44,561 nt of DNA from Candidatus Hydrogenedentota bacterium (GTDB lineage Bacteria; Hydrogenedentota; Hydrogenedentia; Hydrogenedentales; JAJRTN01). A program made the position numbers and the translations under genes. The notes under the pieces were generated by a model. It made no database searches. It was not told the origin of the DNA and saw only the letters and a program-made list of their open reading frames with translations. Where the stretch lies: contig JAJRTN010000133.1 of NCBI GenBank assembly GCA_024278275.1, forward strand, positions 1 through 44,561, written 5' to 3'. Shown piece after piece: positions 34,848 through 44,363 of this stretch; positions within the stretch are counted from its first letter, which is position 1, and the number at the start of each line of letters is the position of its first letter.

Positions 34848-36569
34848 ATGAAAAAAGTCATTCCCGTCCTGCTTATGGCCCTCCTGCCCCTGTTGTCTCT
34901 CCCCGGATGCCGGATCGAGGTGGGGGGCGAAACCCCTTCCGCTGCCACGCCCGCCACATCTTCCCCCGGAGCGGAGAAAGGCGCCGCGAACACGGGGCGG
35001 GAAACGACCGATGCACCGGAAAGTTCGCGTGAAAAGCCCGTGCCCGGTGACTGGATTGTGTCGAGCATGAGCGCGGAAATGCCGAATATCAACCCCATCA
35101 CCAGCACGGATGCCTATGCCCGCCGCATTGTGCGACAGGTTTTCGACAGCCTCCTGGAACGCGACCCCGAAACCCTTGAGTCTCTTCCCGGCGTTGCCGA
35201 GTCCTGGGAGGTGTCGGAGGACCATCTCACCTATACCTTCCACCTTCGCGAAGGCGTCGTGTTCTCCGACGGGGAACCGCTCACGGCGGCGGACGTGAAG
35301 TTTACCTTCGACAAAATCAAGGACCCCACGGTCGATGCGCTCCACATCCAGAACTACTACCAGAATGTGGCTTCCTGCGAGGCGGTCGATGCCCGAACCG
35401 TGCGCTTTACGTGTACCAAGCCCTATTTTCTCCACCTGGTCTACCTGGGTTACGAAATGGACATCCTGCCCCAACACATCTACGGCGTGGGGGACTTCGA
35501 CGATCATGACCGCGCGCCCGTCGGTTCGGGTCCGTACCGGCTCGAAGAATGGGATACGGGCAACCGCATCGTCCTGGCGCGCAATGAGCGCTACTGGGGC
35601 GGCGTCATCGGCAAGGTCGCCTACCTGGACAAGAAGGTCTACAAGATCATCACCGATGACAATGCCGCCTTCCTCGAACTGTTGCGCGGCGGTATCGACG
35701 TGAAGGGACTTCGGTCGGAAGACTGGGTGCGCCGTGCCAACACCCCCGAGTTCAACGAGCGTTTCAACAAGTACAGCTTTTACGGCCTTTTCTACACCTA
35801 CATCGGCTGGAACACGCGGCGCCCCCTGTTCCAGGACAAACGCGTGCGGCGCGCCATGACCATGATGCTCGACCGCGAAACCATCAAAAAGGCCATCTAC
35901 CACAACCTGGCGCGCATCGTGACCGGCAATTTCACGTTTGGCACCTATGCGCACAATAACGCTGTCAAGGCGTGGCCTTTCGACCCGGCGCAAGCGCTCG
36001 CGTTGCTGAACGAGGCGGGCTGGAAAGATACGGACGGCGATGGGATTCTGGACAAGGACGGCATGCCCTTCCGCTTTGAAATCCTGCTGACGAACGCCAG
36101 CGTGGACGGCGAAAAGATCTGCACCCTCTTCCAGGAGGAACTGCGCCGGGCCGGCATCGAGATGCGCATCCGCCAATTGGAATGGGCTTCCATGCTGGAA
36201 ATGGTGGACAACCGCGCCTTTGATGCCGTGGTCATGGGGTGGTCGGTGGACCCCGATGCCGACCCCTATCAGCTCTGGCATTCCTCCCAAATGGAAAAAG
36301 GCTCGAACTACGTGGGCTTCAGCACCCCCGAGATGGACGACATCATCGAAAAAGGCCGCGTTACCTTCGACCATGAGGAACGGGGCCGCCTTTACCACCG
36401 CTTCCACGAAATTATCCACGAAGAGCAGCCCTATACCTTCCTCTTCTCCCCCATGGCCCTGGTGGCCTATGACAAACGCTTTCACGGCGTCCACGTGACC
36501 CCGCTTGAACGGTACAAGCCCAACCTCAAGCTATTCGTGCCCGCCGACCTGCAGAAATACCCATTGTAG
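34848..36569 (+). CDS. Oligopeptide/dipeptide-type ABC substrate-binding lipoprotein (SBP_bac_5)
   Basis: The protein has 573 residues from ATG 34848, 6 bases after GGAG. Lipobox LSLPGC with Cys21 is followed by a low-complexity Ser/Thr/Ala linker (about 25-68). The body is the DppA/OppA fold: SLLERDPETLESLPGVAESW, YTFHLREGVVFSDGEPLTA and GWKDTDGDGILDKDG, the last being normal for the family. It should bind a peptide or related solute in the periplasm. No matching permeases or ATPases follow; the next gene is a DUF4037 protein after a repeat. Confidence 0.9.
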   Translation: MKKVIPVLLMALLPLLSLPGCRIEVGGETPSAATPATSSPGAEKGAANTGRETTDAPESSREKPVPGDWIVSSMSAEMPNINPITSTDAYARRIVRQVFDSLLERDPETLESLPGVAESWEVSEDHLTYTFHLREGVVFSDGEPLTAADVKFTFDKIKDPTVDALHIQNYYQNVASCEAVDARTVRFTCTKPYFLHLVYLGYEMDILPQHIYGVGDFDDHDRAPVGSGPYRLEEWDTGNRIVLARNERYWGGVIGKVAYLDKKVYKIITDDNAAFLELLRGGIDVKGLRSEDWVRRANTPEFNERFNKYSFYGLFYTYIGWNTRRPLFQDKRVRRAMTMMLDRETIKKAIYHNLARIVTGNFTFGTYAHNNAVKAWPFDPAQALALLNEAGWKDTDGDGILDKDGMPFRFEILLTNASVDGEKICTLFQEELRRAGIEMRIRQLEWASMLEMVDNRAFDAVVMGWSVDPDADPYQLWHSSQMEKGSNYVGFSTPEMDDIIEKGRVTFDHEERGRLYHRFHEIIHEEQPYTFLFSPMALVAYDKRFHGVHVTPLERYKPNLKLFVPADLQKYPL

Positions 36570-36663
36570 GCTCTTACCCGTGAAGTTCCGTACAAATTAC
36601 CACGAGAATGGGGAGAACGGTCGATGAACAGTGGACTTCCCAAAGGTGCTCCAAGAGCTGCCG

Positions 36664-36794
36664 TTTGCGAAAAGACGGTTTTCAGCACGCCCGCCACATG
36701 ATCCGGTATATTGTGGATCTCCAAGCCACAACATACGAAAACCGGGACCGAACGCGGCCCGGCGGATGGCAGATAGGATCCTCGATTTCGCAAA
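36664..36794. repeat. MITE-like repeat, family B, copy 2
   Basis: It starts TTTGCGAAA and ends TTTCGCAAA. Its reverse complement aligns with 14190-14324 at roughly three of four bases by eye, best at both ends and around GGACCGAACGCGG. It fills the gap 36570-36833 together with short unique flanks. Confidence 0.75.
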
Positions 36795-36833
36795 CGCCTT
36801 AAGAAACCGCCGGAAATCCACGGGAAGGACCGA

Positions 36834-37907
36834 ATGATGAACGGGAAAACGAACGAGCCTGACGCCATCTCGCTGAGCAAGGCGTTCTTCGAGGAAGTGG
36901 TGCGGCCGGCCATGGAAAAGACGTGCCCGGCGGTACTCGATAAAGCGGCGTGCGGACGTTTCGGCTGGGGCAGCGAATGCTTCGGCATGGACGACGCCAT
37001 CAGCCGGGATCACCATTGGGGTCCCCGCATCGACCTGCTCCTGCCGGACCGGGTCTTCCGCGATACGCCGGATGAACTGTGGGAGAAAGTAAGCCGTTAT
37101 TTCCCCGGCGAGTTTCGGGGTTTCAAGCTGGAACCGGGCCACGTGGGGGGCGCGGGGCTCGCGCCGGAATCCATGGATGAATTCCTCCTGCGCACCATCG
37201 GCCGTACCACCGCGCCCGAGAGCAACGAAGACTGGCTGGGGATCCCGGAGGAGGATATCCTCCATGTGATCAATGGCGAGGTGTGGCACGACGGCGCGGG
37301 GCAATTCTCCCACATACGCGACGTCCTCGGTGCCTACTACCCGGACGAAGTGTGGCGGCGGCGGTTGGCGAACTGGTGCCGCTACGCCTCGGGCATGGGG
37401 TTGTACGCCCTGCACCGCGCCCTGCTCCGGGAGAACCGGGCCTACGCCCACACCACCCTGGCGCGGACCTTGAAACTCAGCCTCGAACTGGCGTTCATGC
37501 TGAATCGCCGCTACTTTCCGTACGACAAGTGGCTCTATCCAACCTTCAGGAAGCTCCCGGAACTCGCCCCGGACATGTTGCCCCTGGTCGATGAATTGAC
37601 GGAGAACGGCACGGCCTGGCCCCGGCGCGTCGAATTGCTGGAGGCCATGCACGACATCCTCGACGCGAAGATGGTCGGCCTGGGGCTGGTGCGGCCCCAT
37701 CCGAAGTTCAAACGATCCGCAACCAGCGGCTACCGCCTGTTGGAGTGGTGCTACTATGATCTGCTGAAAGGGCTGCCCAGGGCGACCTACCCCCTGGTTC
37801 CAATCATGGAGCAGAGGTTCATGGAGCAATGGGTGGTGGAATACGTGGCCGGCCTGGGTGATGATGAATGGCGCCATCTGCTGTGCCTGGAGCCGGAAGA
37901 AGGGTAG
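36834..37907 (+). CDS. DUF4037 domain protein (nucleotidyltransferase-like)
   Basis: The protein has 357 residues from ATG 36834, with a second ATG at 36837 that is better spaced from GGAAGGA. The N-terminal region GSECFGMDDAISRDHHWGP (about 46-64) is the hallmark of DUF4037 and resembles the G-S-x(n)-D-x-D part of minimal nucleotidyltransferases. It is followed by a helical domain. The activity is unknown. Seven bases separate it from the AraD-like gene, so they form one transcription unit. Confidence 0.75.
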   Translation: MMNGKTNEPDAISLSKAFFEEVVRPAMEKTCPAVLDKAACGRFGWGSECFGMDDAISRDHHWGPRIDLLLPDRVFRDTPDELWEKVSRYFPGEFRGFKLEPGHVGGAGLAPESMDEFLLRTIGRTTAPESNEDWLGIPEEDILHVINGEVWHDGAGQFSHIRDVLGAYYPDEVWRRRLANWCRYASGMGLYALHRALLRENRAYAHTTLARTLKLSLELAFMLNRRYFPYDKWLYPTFRKLPELAPDMLPLVDELTENGTAWPRRVELLEAMHDILDAKMVGLGLVRPHPKFKRSATSGYRLLEWCYYDLLKGLPRATYPLVPIMEQRFMEQWVVEYVAGLGDDEWRHLLCLEPEEG

Positions 37908-37914
37908 GGGTGAC

Positions 37915-38604
37915 GTGCTGGAAGGATTAAAAGAAGAAGTCCTGGAGGCGAACCTGGCCCTGGTACGCCACGGTCTCGTACTGGGCACCTGGGGCAACGC
38001 CTCCGCCATCGACCGCGAACGGGGCCTGGTGGTGATCAAGCCGAGCGGCGTGCCCTACGACGGCATGACCGCCGATCAAATGGTGGTGGTGGATCTCGAC
38101 GGCAAGAGGGTCGAAGGCAAGCTGAATCCGTCGTCCGATACCCCAACCCATGTCGTGCTTTTTCGGGAATTCCCCGAGATAGGCGGCGTGGTGCATACCC
38201 ACTCGCACCATGCCACCTGCTGGGCGCAGGCCTCCCGGGGGATTCCCTGCTTCGGCACCACCCACGCCGACTACTTTTATGGCGAAGTGCCCGTAACCGA
38301 TGTCCTGACGGAGGCCGAGGTGGCGGGCGGTTATGAGCACAACACCGGCCAGGTCATCGTGCGCCGCTTCGAGGGCCTTGACCCGATGCTGTTACCCGGT
38401 GTTTTGGTGGCGCAACATGCCCCTTTCACTTGGGGCGCCACGGTCGGGAAGGCCGTGGAGAACGCGGTGGTACTCGAGGAGATTGCCCGCATGGCCCTCC
38501 ACACCCTCCAGCTCAGTCCGCGCCATACCCCCATCGCCGGCTATCTGCTCGACAAACATTTTCTGCGCAAGCACGGCACGGGGGCGTATTACGGGCAGGA
38601 ATGA
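37915..38604 (+). CDS. araD: L-ribulose-5-phosphate 4-epimerase-like class II aldolase
   Basis: The protein has 229 residues from GTG 37915, as in E. coli AraD (231). The start VLEGLKEEVLEANLALVRHG and GTWGNASAIDRERGLVVIKPSG (read in two blocks) are typical; zinc ligands come from HTHSHH and a later His in VAQHAPFTWG. It should interconvert L-ribulose-5-P and D-xylulose-5-P in the cytoplasm. No araA or araB is nearby; the coupled partner is the DUF4037 gene. Other class II aldolase activities, such as on fuculose-P, are possible. Confidence 0.85.
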   Translation: MLEGLKEEVLEANLALVRHGLVLGTWGNASAIDRERGLVVIKPSGVPYDGMTADQMVVVDLDGKRVEGKLNPSSDTPTHVVLFREFPEIGGVVHTHSHHATCWAQASRGIPCFGTTHADYFYGEVPVTDVLTEAEVAGGYEHNTGQVIVRRFEGLDPMLLPGVLVAQHAPFTWGATVGKAVENAVVLEEIARMALHTLQLSPRHTPIAGYLLDKHFLRKHGTGAYYGQE

Positions 38605-38650
38605 ATAGATACGCCTGACGCGGTGTAGCACACCCCGGGAGGACCGAAGG

Positions 38651-38977
38651 ATGAACGGCACGTCATGGATCGAGAAAGCATTGGCCGCCGTGCTGGCCCG
38701 CGTGATTTGGTTCGTGGTGGTGTATGTGTTCCTCTTTCTATACCTCCTGTACGCCGGCGAAGAGGTCTTCGGTCCCATGCTCTTCCTGGGATCACCCGCT
38801 CCGGTATTCCTCTTCGTCGCGATCATCGCCGGAGCCGTAGCCATCGTGGGGCCATGGGTATTGTCTGCCACGCGTAATCGCGGTTCGGGAAAGCTGGCGG
38901 AGATAAAGGCCATGAGCGCGACCCCCGAAGAAGAGGAAAGAAAGATAAACATCCCCGTGGCCAGCCCCAGGCGATGA
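38651..38977 (+). CDS. Small membrane protein, unknown
   Basis: The protein has 108 residues after GGGAGGA and ATG 38651. Two hydrophobic helices (about 17-36 and 50-72) and a charged, Glu/Lys-rich cytoplasmic tail ending VASPRR are seen. No family is recognised. It lies 46 bases after the AraD-like gene on the same strand. Confidence 0.5.
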   Translation: MNGTSWIEKALAAVLARVIWFVVVYVFLFLYLLYAGEEVFGPMLFLGSPAPVFLFVAIIAGAVAIVGPWVLSATRNRGSGKLAEIKAMSATPEEEERKINIPVASPRR

Positions 38978-39027
38978 AAGGAACGAGATGTCCGTGTCCG
39001 TCCCTGAAAGTCCGTGGGTTCCTTCCC

Positions 39028-39597
39028 CTACCGGGGCCGGTCCTTTCCGGCGCGTCTGCAAATCGCGTCGAAGAGATCGGACACGCATTCGAGGCCGTAG
39101 TCCCGAAAGTTTTTGGGGTTCTCCCAGAACTCGGCGAGGTTGCCCCGGTGTTCCCGTTCGTAGTGGATGATCTTCACCATCATCTGCGCCTTGTCGAGGC
39201 CGCGGAGCAGGCGGGCCTCGGGCGTTTCGGCCGCGCTGAACTCGGCGTGCAGGTCGGCCAGGTGTGGTGGGAATCCCTTCAGCAGGTCTTCGAGGATGGC
39301 CTGTTCGGCGCGGTCCTTGGCTTCGCTCATGTAGGCGTCGGCGTAGGGCATGGGGATATCCATGATGCGTGCCTCGGAGAGATCGTGAATGAGCTCCATG
39401 GCGAGAACCCGGTCGCGGTCGAAGCGGCCGGGATACTCTTCGACGAAGAGCAGCGCCATGAGCGACACGAAGTGACTGTGGGCCGCCACGGATTCGGGGT
39501 CGGCCACGCCGCGCAGGAGGTAGCCACTGCGGGGAACCCGGTCGAGGGGGTGGATGGCCTGGAAAAGATCGAGAATACGCGTGGGAAAATCACTCAT
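39028..39597 (-). CDS. HD-domain phosphohydrolase (YfbR-like)
   Basis: The protein has 189 residues from ATG 39597 (MSDFPTRILDLFQAIHPLDR). The HD signature is complete: His in VAAHSH, His-Asp in ELIHDLSEARIMDIP and Asp in RGLDKAQMM. YfbR-like enzymes dephosphorylate deoxynucleoside monophosphates. Its start overlaps the stop of the DnaA-like gene by 8 bases, so translation is coupled and a joint role is likely. Confidence 0.85.
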   Translation of the reverse strand: MSDFPTRILDLFQAIHPLDRVPRSGYLLRGVADPESVAAHSHFVSLMALLFVEEYPGRFDRDRVLAMELIHDLSEARIMDIPMPYADAYMSEAKDRAEQAILEDLLKGFPPHLADLHAEFSAAETPEARLLRGLDKAQMMVKIIHYEREHRGNLAEFWENPKNFRDYGLECVSDLFDAICRRAGKDRPR

Positions 39598-41275
39598 CCG
39601 TTTCGGGTGTTCCTTCCTCGGAGCCGGCCGATGGCTCCATGGCCGACATGGCCTCGGCGATTTCGTTGAGTTCCGTGGTGGGGGACCGCGGCAGGGAGAC
39701 AAACGCCTCCTCGCCGAACAGGGACGGCTGTTCCACCTCGGGCGCGTCCGCTTCGGGCGGCGGGCCGGGCACGTCGGGCAAACCGCCCAAGCGTTCGGCG
39801 GCGCCGGAAAGGAGGGCCGCGGCACGGGTCAATTCTCCGGCTTCCCGGTTCAGCATTCCGGCCACATCCTGCCCGGTTCCGTGATGCAGCGCCAGGGCGG
39901 CTTCAAGCGTCGTGACGCGGTGTTGCAGTTCGCCCACTTGTATGTTCGCCGAGGCCACCTGCGTGGCCGCTTCCTGGCGCAGGGCGTCCATTTCGGCCGC
40001 GGTCAAGCTCATCTGCCGCCGCGCCTTTTCAAGCTCGAATTCCATCGTGGAAAGACGCGCTTCCCGTTCGTCGAGCACATGGGCGATTCGTGCCTGTTCC
40101 TCCCGCGCGGCACGGGCGGCATCTTCCTGGTGCGCCACCGCCGCCTCCAGTTCCGCGACTTCCCGCGTGAGCGTTTCGGCGGCCTTCAGCGCATCCTCCC
40201 GCAAACGGGCGTTCTCCTCGAATACGGTGTGCCGGATGAGCAACAGCCGGCGCGCTTCCAATTCCGCCAGCAAATCAGGCAGCGCCTCCACCGGATCGCG
40301 ACCGGCCGCCTCCACATCGGTCCAGGCGAGCAGTCCCGCCACGGCCTGGCGCAGTGTCCGCAAAGCCCCTTCCACTTCCGTTCGCGCCGCTCTTTCCTTC
40401 TCCAGCTCTTCTTCCGCATGAATCCGGGCACCCAGTTGGCCCTGCAGGCGCGCCTGTTCGGCGAAAGCGCCCGCCGCTTCCGCTTCACTTTGCTTGAGGC
40501 GCTTCCGCAGAACCTCGGCCTCGGCTTCCGCCGCCGTCAGTTTGCCGTTGAGATCGGCCAGGTCCGAGGCCAGCCCGACATGGTCGGCCAATTGCTTCTC
40601 CAGGCGCGCCCGCTCCTCCCGCAGGGCCGTCACCTCGGCTTCCAGCCCGGCCACGCTCTCCCGGGCCAGGCGCTCCGCGTCGGCCTCCCGGGCGAGGCGG
40701 TTTTCCAGGTGGGCCCGCGCTTCCCGCAACGCGCCCAGTTCCGCCTGTAAACGGGTCGTGACCGTTGTCTCGCGGGTCTCCGGGGCAACCTCCGGGCGGG
40801 GCAGAGGCGTCATTTCAATCATGCGGGACGTCGTCAGCAGACGCCGGAAGTCGTCGCTGCATTGGGCCAGGCGGGCGGGATGGACCGCCGTGGCCACCAC
40901 GACCGTCTGCTCATGTTCCAGGAACAGGCGCACAACGGCCTCCAGGTCGGAGACCTCTTCGCGGAATTGTTCGAGCTGGTCCACCAGGAGGATGGCACGG
41001 TGCCCGCCGGAGATGACCCTGGGATCGTGAACCAAATCACGCACCTTCCGGGGAAACTCGCGGGCCATGATGAGCGCCAGGCCGATCCGCGCGCTGCCGC
41101 TTCGGACCTGTTTGGCAATGGACCATAGAAGGTGGCTCTTGCCGGCGCCCCCGGGTCCCAGCAGCACGGTCAGGCCGCCGCGGGCGGATTCGGGCGTGGC
41201 CACATCACGGCATGCCTCGAAGGCATCCCGATTCCCGTCCGTCACCTGAAATGTGTCAAAACCGAATCCGCGCAT
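39590..41275 (-). CDS. DnaA/Hda-like AAA+ ATPase domain fused to a long coiled coil
   Basis: The protein has 561 residues. Residues 1-165 match the DnaA/Hda AAA+ core: an N-terminal FDTFQVTDGNRDAFEACRDV, Walker A GPGGAGKS (40-47), Walker B ILLVDQLEQF (95-104, Asp99) and a sensor-1-like strand VVVATAVHPARLAQ. The RLRSRF-type arginine region reads DDFRRLLTTSR. The lid and DNA-binding domains of DnaA are missing. Residues about 165-465 are a heptad-rich coiled coil dominated by Ala, Glu, Leu and Arg. The last 95 residues are acidic, with EQPSLFGEEAF. I know no named family with this layout. It may position or organise a DNA- or cell-cycle-related complex. The promoter lies at 41314-41342. Confidence 0.7.
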   Translation of the reverse strand: MRGFGFDTFQVTDGNRDAFEACRDVATPESARGGLTVLLGPGGAGKSHLLWSIAKQVRSGSARIGLALIMAREFPRKVRDLVHDPRVISGGHRAILLVDQLEQFREEVSDLEAVVRLFLEHEQTVVVATAVHPARLAQCSDDFRRLLTTSRMIEMTPLPRPEVAPETRETTVTTRLQAELGALREARAHLENRLAREADAERLARESVAGLEAEVTALREERARLEKQLADHVGLASDLADLNGKLTAAEAEAEVLRKRLKQSEAEAAGAFAEQARLQGQLGARIHAEEELEKERAARTEVEGALRTLRQAVAGLLAWTDVEAAGRDPVEALPDLLAELEARRLLLIRHTVFEENARLREDALKAAETLTREVAELEAAVAHQEDAARAAREEQARIAHVLDEREARLSTMEFELEKARRQMSLTAAEMDALRQEAATQVASANIQVGELQHRVTTLEAALALHHGTGQDVAGMLNREAGELTRAAALLSGAAERLGGLPDVPGPPPEADAPEVEQPSLFGEEAFVSLPRSPTTELNEIAEAMSAMEPSAGSEEGTPETDE

Positions 41276-41313
41276 GGTCGCCCCAGCGTCTCCTTCCGTT
41301 CCAGCCCGGGGCG

Positions 41314-41342
41314 ATTGTATAGGTGGCCCGGCGGGCAGTCAA
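41314..41342 (-). promoter_or_regulatory. Sigma-70-type promoter for the DnaA-like/HD operon
   Basis: On the - strand TTGACT (41342-41337), 17 bases, TACAAT (41319-41314). Both hexamers and spacing equal those of the cytochrome promoter. The rest of the gap 41276-41472 shows nothing else. Confidence 0.7.
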
Positions 41343-41472
41343 ACGGGACGAAGAAGGGGACTGATGAGAAGGAGCCGGACGAATGCGGCGCGTGGAAAAG
41401 CCTGGCCCACGCCCACGAGATCTTTGACCACGAAGGCGCCCGGCTACACGCACGGTGAAACATTTTTCAGCC

Positions 41473-44152
41473 TCACGGTTCAATGATGTAATAGGCCGTG
41501 TTATCGCGAAGGCGGATACCCAGGCGCCCCGCGCCGCGCTCCGTTTCCACATCGACCTCCCGCTCGTAGCCGTTCTCGTCGAGGGGAATAACGTTCCGAC
41601 TGTCAATGCCTTTGCCGGAAAGGCGCACCCGGCCCCGGATCTTCTCCACGCCGAAAGGGCCGCCGCCCAGCCGTGTAATGGTGCCCTCCGCCCTGCCCCC
41701 GCTCGCGTGGAAGCCATAGGGCCGGTCCACCGTCATAACCTGCAAAAGCATCCGTCGGCTTTCCGCCAGCGGTGTGCCATCAAGGGAAACAAGGAGGATG
41801 CTGCCGTACTCGTTTTCGAGGGTCGCTTTCAGGATGCCGCAGTCCACGGTGCCCGCGGCCCCCAGAAAACCAACCGCGCCTTGCGCCCGGTCGGCGCGAA
41901 CGGTTAGAACACCCGCGCCATAATCCCATTCGAGCTGGCCGTTGAGGCTTCGCACAGTCGTGCCGTTTCGGTCGATGAAAGACGAAAGATCCTCTTCGAC
42001 GGCCTCGGCGCTGTTCCCGGTGAAGCTGCGGGTGACCTGGCCGACATAGCAGGTCAGGGGATCAAAAACCCCGGTTTTGGCATCGGCGCGCGTGTCCTTG
42101 GGAACATCCTTTCGCCGGAACTTCTCCAGGGATTGCCCGGCCACCGCGCGGGAACCCTTGAGCCGGTAGAGTGCTTCCAGGTCCAGGACCTCCTGGAAGA
42201 CGGGCGCTGTTTCCGCCACGTAGCCCCGGCGGTAGATCAGCGACAGGGCGGGCGAAGTGCCGAACACGGAGGGCGTCGCCAGGGCGAACTTCTTCATCGT
42301 CTGGTCCCAGGAAGGGCCGTTGATCGCGAAATGGCAGATGGCATCAACGCCCTGCAACGCACCATAACAGGCGGAAAGAAAGAGCCCTTCCGAGCGGTAG
42401 AGATTAGGCTGGGGCCAGCCGATCTCGGAAATCATCTGGGGCTTGCCCGCGACCTGGACGGTCTGGATGGGGAGGTTCGAGGGGTCGCGCAGGGCGGACC
42501 GGCTGGTGAAGGTGTGGCCCACGCGCACGGCATAGCTGCTCGCCTCCCCGTCATGGGGCGGGTCGAAGTAGCCGTGCTGGTCGATGATATCGGTCGCGGC
42601 GTAGGTATAACGCTCCAGGGCGTCCAGGAGCCGTGCGTCCGTAACGTGCCAGTTGCTGGCGCCGACCAGGCACCGGAGACCGAGCTCCTCCTTGAGGAAA
42701 GCGCGCGTGTCGGCGTAGAAGGCCCGCTGGGTCTCCGCCAGGAAACGAACCTGGTCCCCAACGCGCCGGCGTTGACCTTCCTCCATCTGGCGCCGGCCGT
42801 CGCCCGTCATGAACCAGGCCTCGTAAAGCACGGCGCGTTCTTCTCCGTCGCCTTTTTCGCGGTACCCCCATACCGTTTGCGCGCGCGACCGATCCGTACC
42901 GCGCCTTGAGCCAATTGGCGAACTTGCCTTCAAGCCGTGCCCAGTACGATGGGCCCACACGGTCCTTCATGAAGGTCCAGAAGAAAAAGCTGTCTTCATT
43001 GACCAGCTCCACGATAGCCACCGCCGGTTCGCGGGCCAGAGGAACACCGGTATACGGGTTGGGCGTGGTCAGGATGCCCCGTGCCCAGGCCCGGTGGGCC
43101 GCCTGAAGGGTCTCATCAAAGAAAATGCGGGCAAAGGGCCGTCCGCCTTCCGTGGTCATCCACAGGGGAAAGTAGAAGCTGATACTCGTGTAGATGCCAT
43201 GCTTCTTGTTGACCGTTGCCAGCCGGAAAAGGTCGTCCAGGCGCTTTGTGTCCATGACGGGCGGGCTGAGCTTGCCCGTGTCGTAAAGGGCACTGTGGTA
43301 ACGCACCAGGTTCACGCCCTGCCTGGCCAGCCGCCCGGCGAGATAGTCCAGGGATTTCGTGTCCAGCGCGGCAATACCGGCCCCCATGTTCACCGCCCAA
43401 AAGCGCACAGTGGTGCCGCCGCCAAGCACAAGCCGGTCGCCCTCCGCGCGAACAAAGCCGTCCTGTCCCGCCACGGCCTCGTTCAGCCCGCGCAGGTCAA
43501 GCAGCGCCTTCCCGTCCAATGGATCCAGGGGCGGCTCCCAGGCGAAATAGCCGGGATCCGCCAAGCCCGAAAGTTCTCCCGGCTTGAGCTTGCCCCGGGG
43601 CTCAAAGGGTTCCGTGGTGAGCAGGAAGGCGTCGAAGCAGGCGGTAAGACGCTCCCCCTCCTTGGCCAGGAGGCGCAATTCAAAGGTGTGCGGACCGCGC
43701 TCCAACCGGACCTGGCCCAGGTAAACCCAGTTGGCACCCACATGTGTGATAAGTTCACAGGAGTCCGCGAGTGCAATATCACGGCCACAGGTGCGCCAAA
43801 CCCCGTCATCGAAACGCCACCGAAACGGGCCATGCTTCCAGAACTTGCGGCACCAGAAGTCATACACCCCCGTTGCGGGAACCGTAACGTCATACCGCGC
43901 AAAGGCTTCCGGTCCCCTTCGATTTCCCTCGTTCGTGAGCCAGTCCCCCGCCGAAAGGAGGTGACGCGTATCAGGAAAAGTCTTCGGGGAGAACCATGTT
44001 TCCCCGGGAAAATTGGTCGCCGACGGGTTTTCCCCTTCCCACCACACAAATGAGGCGGAGCTGGACGGGGCCGGAGTCGCCTGGGCAACAAGGCAGCTCC
44101 CCAGGAGAAAGGCGAAGAGGCCCCCGGAGCACAACATGTGAAAGCTTAACAT
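41473..44152 (-). pseudogene. Large secreted glycoside hydrolase, frameshifted at a GC-dinucleotide run
   Basis: ATG 44152, 7 bases after GGAGGG, starts a signal peptide (MLSFHMLCSGGLFAFLLGSC). A carbohydrate-binding-like beta domain (about 35-180; YDVTVPATGVYDFWCRKFW) precedes a clan-A-type barrel with VELVNEDSFFFW (acid/base Glu386). Good coding sense in this frame ends near ARYGSVARA; it resumes in another frame at QTVWGYREKGDGEE and continues through KPQMISEIGWP (candidate nucleophile Glu at 42424-42426) to stop at 41473. The break coincides with GCGCGCGCG at 42879-42887. One extra GC unit would restore a single protein of about 893 residues. Because the two catalytic glutamates lie on opposite sides, neither fragment should be active. 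Confidence 0.75.
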
Positions 44153-44239
44153 ACGTTAACCCTCCGGTAAATCGAAGACGGCCCGCGGAGGGGCGCTTCC
44201 CGGGGACAATTTCATTGATTCGGCGGGACGGTACGAAAC

Positions 44240-44268
44240 AGGGTATAACGCACGGCGTCATATGTCAA
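44240..44268 (-). promoter_or_regulatory. Candidate promoter for the frameshifted hydrolase
   Basis: On the - strand TTGACA (44268-44263), 17 bases, TACCCT (44245-44240). The -35 is ideal and the -10 weak. It would leave a leader of about 80 bases. Confidence 0.4.
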
Positions 44269-44363
44269 GGAATCCATGTTTGCCTGTCGCGACTCTTTGA
44301 TAATGTCACATATCGGACTCATTAGAAATGTCACAATTGGAGCCTTTCAAGTGGAGGGTTCCC

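Noticed and set aside
34602-36494. 630-codon open frame on the - strand opposite the peptide-binding gene
   Set aside because: Antisense shadow of a strongly supported SBP_bac_5 gene, with no ribosome site or motif.
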